This document shows positions 60,596 through 64,000 of a stretch of 64,000 bases of DNA, in pieces. The stretch lies in contig NZ_JACCBF010000001.1 in NCBI RefSeq assembly GCF_013409625.1, positions 1,488,001 through 1,552,000 of the forward strand, given 5' to 3'. Below the pieces are notes generated by a model. It did not search any database, was not told the origin of the DNA, and saw nothing but the letters and a program-made list of their open reading frames with translations. The stretch comes from Nocardioides kongjuensis. Lineage in GTDB: Bacteria; Actinomycetota; Actinomycetes; Propionibacteriales; Nocardioidaceae. A program made the position numbers and the translations under genes. How positions within the stretch are numbered: the first letter of the stretch is position 1; each line of letters begins with the position of its first letter.

Positions 60596-60898
60596 TCAGT
60601 AGCCGTCGTACGCACCGACCGGGACATCTCCGGCCCGGACGGCGTCGTCGATGCTAGCCATCAGCCGCGTGCAGGGCTTGTGCACGTCCCGTCCGCCGGG
60701 ACGCTGATCTCGTCGCACGAACTCTTGACAAGCCGACCGGGCCTCTGCGCTCCATTGCACGGAGGTCTGGTGCTCGCTGTTCTTCTTGACCCGGACCTGC
60801 GCCAGGCAGTCCAGGCAGGCCACGTCGACCAGTCGGTCCTCGGTGTAGCGCCGGAGGTCCTCGAGGGTCTCCTCGCTGGTCGGGACGAACGAAGCCAT
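60596..60898 (-). CDS. small Cys-rich protein of unknown function in the kshA-kshB operon
   Basis: The 100-residue protein is not recognised. It has CLDC in the N-terminal third and further Cys (SACQEF, KPCTRL) and a His-Lys-Pro run, which could bind zinc or an Fe-S cluster. It is located exactly between kshA and kshB, with 16- and 24-bp gaps. GGGAGA precedes ATG 60898. It could be a small assembly or electron-transfer partner of KshA. The coding frame is well supported by its operon position and typical codon use. Confidence 0.75.
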   Translation of the reverse strand: MASFVPTSEETLEDLRRYTEDRLVDVACLDCLAQVRVKKNSEHQTSVQWSAEARSACQEFVRRDQRPGGRDVHKPCTRLMASIDDAVRAGDVPVGAYDGY

Positions 60899-60914
60899 CG
60901 CGGTCTCCCGGTGC

Positions 60915-62057
60915 TCAGGCGTCCGCGGGCGCGGCGGCCTCGGTGGCCGCCCGCTTGGCGAGGTTCTCGGCGACCTCGGCGTGCCAGTACTCGTTGGCCT
61001 TGGTGGTGTCGACCTCGAACTCGAAGCGGTCGGTCATCTCGGGCGCGATGTCGGCGACGTCGACGTAGAACTGCTCGTACCAGCGACGCAGCTGGTAGAC
61101 CGGACCGTCCTCCTCGCACAGCAGCGGGTTCTGGACGGCGACCTTGTTCTCCCAGATCGCCACGTCCTGCAGGAAGCCGTCGCCGAAGGACTCGGTGTAG
61201 CGCTCCGCGATGTAGGCGCAGGTCTTCTCGTCGAGACCCTCGGGCTTCTTGACGGTGATGCCGTACTGCAGCAGGAACGAGTCGGGGCCGGTCGGGATGT
61301 GGCAGTTGATGAGGATGACCTCGGTGATGAACCCCTTGTAGTCCACCTCGAGCCAGTTGATCATGTACGACGGCCCGTAGTAGGTCGCGACCGACTTGAG
61401 GGTCGAGTTCTCGTCGCCGTACCCGCCCCCCATCGTGTCCGGGCGGCCCTTCGACTCCATGAACTGGGTCGCGGTGTGCCCGTCGAAGATGTTGCGGAAG
61501 CTGGTCGGGAACGCGAAGTGCACGTAGTAGAAGTGCGCCATGTCGGCGACGTTGTCGATCAGCTCACGACAGTGCGAGCCGTTGATCTCCTTGGTGTTCC
61601 ACGACCACGGGGTGTACTTGTCCGTCATCACCTCGGGCAGCTCGGGCGGCAGGATGTCGTGGTCGGCCGCGGAGCCCTCCGGGTCGTGCCAGATGAGCAG
61701 CTGGCCGTTGCGCACGACGGTCTCGTAGCGCTGGGTGCGGGCCCGGAGGGGGACGCGCCGCGCGTACGGGATCTCCTTGCACTTGCCGTCGCCGCCCCAG
61801 CGCCAGTCGTGGAAGGGGCACGCGATGTGGTCGCCCTTGACCTCGCCCTGGGTCAGGTCGCCGCCCATGTGGCGGCAGTAGCCGTCGAGCACGTTGAGCT
61901 CACCGCTCGCGCCCTGCCACACCACGAGCTTGGTCCCGAACCCGTGGATCGCGTGGGGCTTGCCGTCGGCGAAGTCCGAGGCCAGGCCCAGGCAGTGCCA
62001 TCCACGCGCGAAGCGGATCGGCTGGGTCCCCTGGTCGAGAAGTCGGGTGTCGCTCAT
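60915..62057 (-). CDS. kshA: 3-ketosteroid 9-alpha-monooxygenase oxygenase (KshA-like)
   Basis: This 380-residue Rieske non-heme iron oxygenase opens steroid ring B by 9-alpha hydroxylation. The Rieske motif is CRH-(x16)-CPFH (GYCRHMGGDL and ACPFHDWRWGGDG). The mononuclear-iron His pair is in DNVADMAHFYYVHFA. ARGWHCLGLASDF and VYQLRRWYEQFYVDVADI follow mycobacterial KshA closely. ATG 62057 was chosen because a -10 and -35 fit it exactly (7-nt spacing). Confidence 0.92.
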   Translation of the reverse strand: MSDTRLLDQGTQPIRFARGWHCLGLASDFADGKPHAIHGFGTKLVVWQGASGELNVLDGYCRHMGGDLTQGEVKGDHIACPFHDWRWGGDGKCKEIPYARRVPLRARTQRYETVVRNGQLLIWHDPEGSAADHDILPPELPEVMTDKYTPWSWNTKEINGSHCRELIDNVADMAHFYYVHFAFPTSFRNIFDGHTATQFMESKGRPDTMGGGYGDENSTLKSVATYYGPSYMINWLEVDYKGFITEVILINCHIPTGPDSFLLQYGITVKKPEGLDEKTCAYIAERYTESFGDGFLQDVAIWENKVAVQNPLLCEEDGPVYQLRRWYEQFYVDVADIAPEMTDRFEFEVDTTKANEYWHAEVAENLAKRAATEAAAPADA

Positions 62058-62058
62058 G

Positions 62059-62072
62059 TAGAACACGTTACA
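62059..62072. promoter_or_regulatory. KstR-type operator between kshA and chsE4
   Basis: TAGAACACGTTACA fits the KstR consensus TnnAACnnGTTnnA at every fixed base. It lies 2 bp before kshA. It overlaps the kshA -10 (TAACGT on the minus strand) and may cover the -35 of the divergent chsE4 promoter (-10 TAGGCT at 62083). Confidence 0.75.
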
Positions 62073-62093
62073 GTTTTGCCGTTAGGCTGACAA
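62065..62093 (-). promoter_or_regulatory. kshA promoter (-35 and -10)
   Basis: On the minus strand TTGTCA (62088-62093) and TAACGT (62065-62070) are separated by 17 bp. TAACGT ends 7 nt before ATG 62057, so transcription is probably leaderless. Confidence 0.65.
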
Positions 62094-62129
62094 CAACCGG
62101 CCGTCCCGAGCCCCGTCACAGGAGACCCG

Positions 62130-63320
62130 ATGCACATCGACCTGGAGCCCCAGCAGGTGGCTCTTCGCGACGAGCTCCGCGAGTACTTCGCCCAGCTCGT
62201 CACCCCCGAGATCCGCGCCGGACTGGCGTCCGCCACCGGCGAGTTCGGCGAGGCGGGCGTCTACAAGGACGTCATCCGTCAGATCGGCAAGGACGGCTGG
62301 CTCGGGATCGGCTGGCCCAAGGAGTACGGCGGCCAGGCCCGCTCCATGGTCGAGCAGCTGATCTTCACCGACGTCGCCGCGATCGCGGGGGTGCCGATCC
62401 CGTACCTGACGCTCAACACCGTCGGCCCCACGATCATGCGCTTCGGCAGCGAGGAGCAGAAGGAGTACTTCCTCCCGAAGATCCTCGCCGGTGAGCTGCA
62501 CTTCTCGATCGGCTACTCGGAGCCCGGCTCCGGCACCGACCTCGCCTCGCTGAGGACGAAGGCGACGCTCGAGGGCGACGAGTGGGTCATCAACGGGCAG
62601 AAGATGTGGACCTCGCTCATCCAGTACGCCGACTGGCTCTGGATGGCGTGCCGCACCGAGCCCGACGCCCCGCGCCACAAGGGGCTGTCGATGATCCTCG
62701 TGCCGGCCGACGCGCCCGGCGTGTCGTACACGCCGGTCCACACCGTCGCCGGGGTCGGCACGTCGGCCACGTACTACTCCGACGTCCGGGTCCCCGCCTC
62801 CAACCTGGTCAGCGAGCGCGGCGGCGGCTGGGCGCTGATGACCAACCAGCTCAACCACGAGCGGGTCGCGCTGACCTCGGCCGCTCCGCTGCAGCACTCG
62901 CTGACCCTGGTCAAGGACTGGGCGCGCGAGACCCGCAACCCCGACGGCACCCGCGTCATCGACACCGAGTGGGTGCAGATCGCGCTCGGCCGGGCGCACG
63001 CCCGGATCGAGGCGCTGACCCTGATCAACTGGAAGCTCGCCGCGGACGCCGACCACGGCGTGCCGCTCTCGCCGGCGGAGGCGTCGGCCACCAAGATCTA
63101 CGGCTCCGAGCTCGCGACCGAGGTCTACCGCTCGCTGATGGAGGTCGTCGGCCCGCACGCCGGGGTCACCGGCGACTCCCCCGGCGCCGTGCTCGCCGGC
63201 CGTCTCGAGCGGTTCCACCGCTCGTCGCTGGTCATGACCTTCGGCGGCGGCACCAACGAGATCCAGCGCGACATCATCGGGTACGTCGGCCTCGGCCTGC
63301 CCGCCGCCAAGCGAGCCTGA
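62130..63320 (+). CDS. chsE4: steroid side-chain acyl-CoA dehydrogenase subunit (ChsE4/FadE26-like)
   Basis: This 396-residue ACAD-fold protein has FSIGYSEPGSGTDLASLRT, NGQKMWTSLIQYADW and MTFGGGTNEIQRDIIG, and strong likeness to mycobacterial FadE26 (ChsE4), which forms an alpha2beta2 dehydrogenase with FadE27 (ChsE5) in cholesterol side-chain beta-oxidation. ATG 62130 has GGAGA 5 nt upstream. A second ACAD gene follows 11 bp later, as in the heteromeric systems. Confidence 0.85.
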   Translation: MHIDLEPQQVALRDELREYFAQLVTPEIRAGLASATGEFGEAGVYKDVIRQIGKDGWLGIGWPKEYGGQARSMVEQLIFTDVAAIAGVPIPYLTLNTVGPTIMRFGSEEQKEYFLPKILAGELHFSIGYSEPGSGTDLASLRTKATLEGDEWVINGQKMWTSLIQYADWLWMACRTEPDAPRHKGLSMILVPADAPGVSYTPVHTVAGVGTSATYYSDVRVPASNLVSERGGGWALMTNQLNHERVALTSAAPLQHSLTLVKDWARETRNPDGTRVIDTEWVQIALGRAHARIEALTLINWKLAADADHGVPLSPAEASATKIYGSELATEVYRSLMEVVGPHAGVTGDSPGAVLAGRLERFHRSSLVMTFGGGTNEIQRDIIGYVGLGLPAAKRA

Positions 63321-63331
63321 GGAGCACCGCC

Positions 63332-64000
63332 ATGGACTTTCTCTTCACCCCCGAGCAGGACGAGGCCGCCGAGCTGGCGGCGCAGATCCTCGCCGACAAG
63401 ACGAGCAACGAGCGCCTCAAGGAGGTCGAGGCCGGCGGCGACCGGTTCGACCGTGAGCTCTGGGCGACGCTGGGCGACGCCTTCGACTGGGCCGAGCTGG
63501 ACCTGGTCATGCTCGCGCGCGTGCTGGTCGAGGTCGGCAAGCGCGTCGCGCCCGTGCCGCTGGCGACCCACGCGGCCTGCGCGAGCCTGCTGACCGGTGC
63601 GGGCCTGCCTGCCGACCGGGGCCTGTACGCCGCTGCCGTCGCCGAGGAGCGCGCGCACCTGCCTGCCGCGCCGACGGTGCGCGCCAGCGCCGACGGTGCG
63701 CTGACCGGCACCAAGACCCTGGTCCGCGCCGGGATGGCCGCCGACGCGCTGCTCGTCACCGCGACCGGTCCCGACGGCGTGGGCGTCCACCTCGTCGACG
63801 CCACGGCCGACGGGGTCGAGCGGGTCGCGCAGAAGACCAGCGACGGCGACGTCGCCGCGCTGATCACCTTCACGAACGCCGCCGGCACCCGGATCGGCGG
63901 AGCCGAGGCACTCGAGCGCCTCGGCCAGCTCCTCGTCGCGCTGGCCGCCGCCGAGCAGCTCGGCGTCACCGAGGGTGCGCTGCGCCTGACCTCGGAGTAC
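63332..64000 (+). CDS. chsE5: acyl-CoA dehydrogenase (ChsE5/FadE27-like, 3' partial)
   Basis: The visible 223 residues are the N-terminal part of an ACAD-like protein: MDFLFTPEQDEAAELAAQIL, FDRELWATLGDA, then VGKRVAPVPLATHAA. It is the expected partner of ChsE4. Between LWATLGDA and LDLVMLARVL about 12 residues usual for the family (the LP-x-x-GG turn) seem to be missing. GGAGCACC precedes ATG 63332. The gene runs off the right edge. Confidence 0.75.
   Translation, partial: MDFLFTPEQDEAAELAAQILADKTSNERLKEVEAGGDRFDRELWATLGDAFDWAELDLVMLARVLVEVGKRVAPVPLATHAACASLLTGAGLPADRGLYAAAVAEERAHLPAAPTVRASADGALTGTKTLVRAGMAADALLVTATGPDGVGVHLVDATADGVERVAQKTSDGDVAALITFTNAAGTRIGGAEALERLGQLLVALAAAEQLGVTEGALRLTSEY

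Overview
The window is very GC-rich and densely packed, with GTG/TTG starts, many 1-8 nt ATGA/GTGA/TGATG overlaps, RbpA, WhiA, a SufR-SufBDCSU operon and an actinobacterial glycolysis/uvr gene order. All of this points to an actinomycete. The gene content (acVLRF1, DavBA, KshAB, ChsE4/ChsE5) suits the Nocardioides/Pimelobacter group (Nocardioidaceae); that placement is inference. No rRNA, tRNA, CRISPR array, phage or insertion sequence was seen.

Layout. 1-4.2 kb: end of a QueA-like gene and a MacB-like ABC exporter. 4.2-10.7 kb: an ABC-F protein, a zinc metallopeptidase, a phosphotransferase-like protein, and an ABC-2 exporter with a divergent MarR/GbsR-type regulator. 10.8-14.5 kb: acetyltransferase, secreted GH16 glycosidase, Vms1-like release factor acVLRF1, a START-like protein and a small secreted protein. 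14.5-21 kb: an eight-gene SUF Fe-S assembly operon. 21.1-26.6 kb: two membrane proteins, then a lysine-catabolic cluster (permease, Lrp, davA, davB). 26.6-30.5 kb: ABC exporter, heme A synthase and heme O synthase. 30.6-36.2 kb: tkt-tal-pgi-pgl. 36.3-39.9 kb: a GntR-controlled uptake/amidohydrolase module. 40-48.6 kb: rbpA, secG, tpiA-pgk-gap, whiA-yvcK-rapZ-uvrC. 48.6-53.9 kb: a TTC38-like protein, two Rieske lipoproteins and uvrA. 54-59.4 kb: a thiol/metal hydrolase operon, tag, a GMC alcohol oxidase and a secreted coiled-coil protein. 59.5-64 kb: steroid catabolism, with kshA-(small Cys protein)-kshB divergent from chsE4-chsE5, which runs off the right edge.

How the genes work together. 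The SUF operon would supply clusters to the many Rieske and ferredoxin proteins seen. The heme genes serve cytochrome oxidase. The sugar-phosphate genes form a complete non-oxidative pentose/glycolysis core, but zwf and opcA are missing from their usual place between pgi and pgl. The steroid genes share one operator of KstR type, and an almost identical box lies before the START-like gene at 13.4 kb. Many genes have a TAnnnT -10 element 6-7 nt before the start codon, which indicates widespread leaderless transcription.

The most unusual items are a 78-bp paired-hairpin repeat (three copies), a QueA-like protein that seems to lack the usual catalytic block, a NUDIX-VOC single frame, a pair of Rieske lipoproteins with complementary motif losses, and an acyl-CoA dehydrogenase (ChsE5-like) with a short internal deletion.
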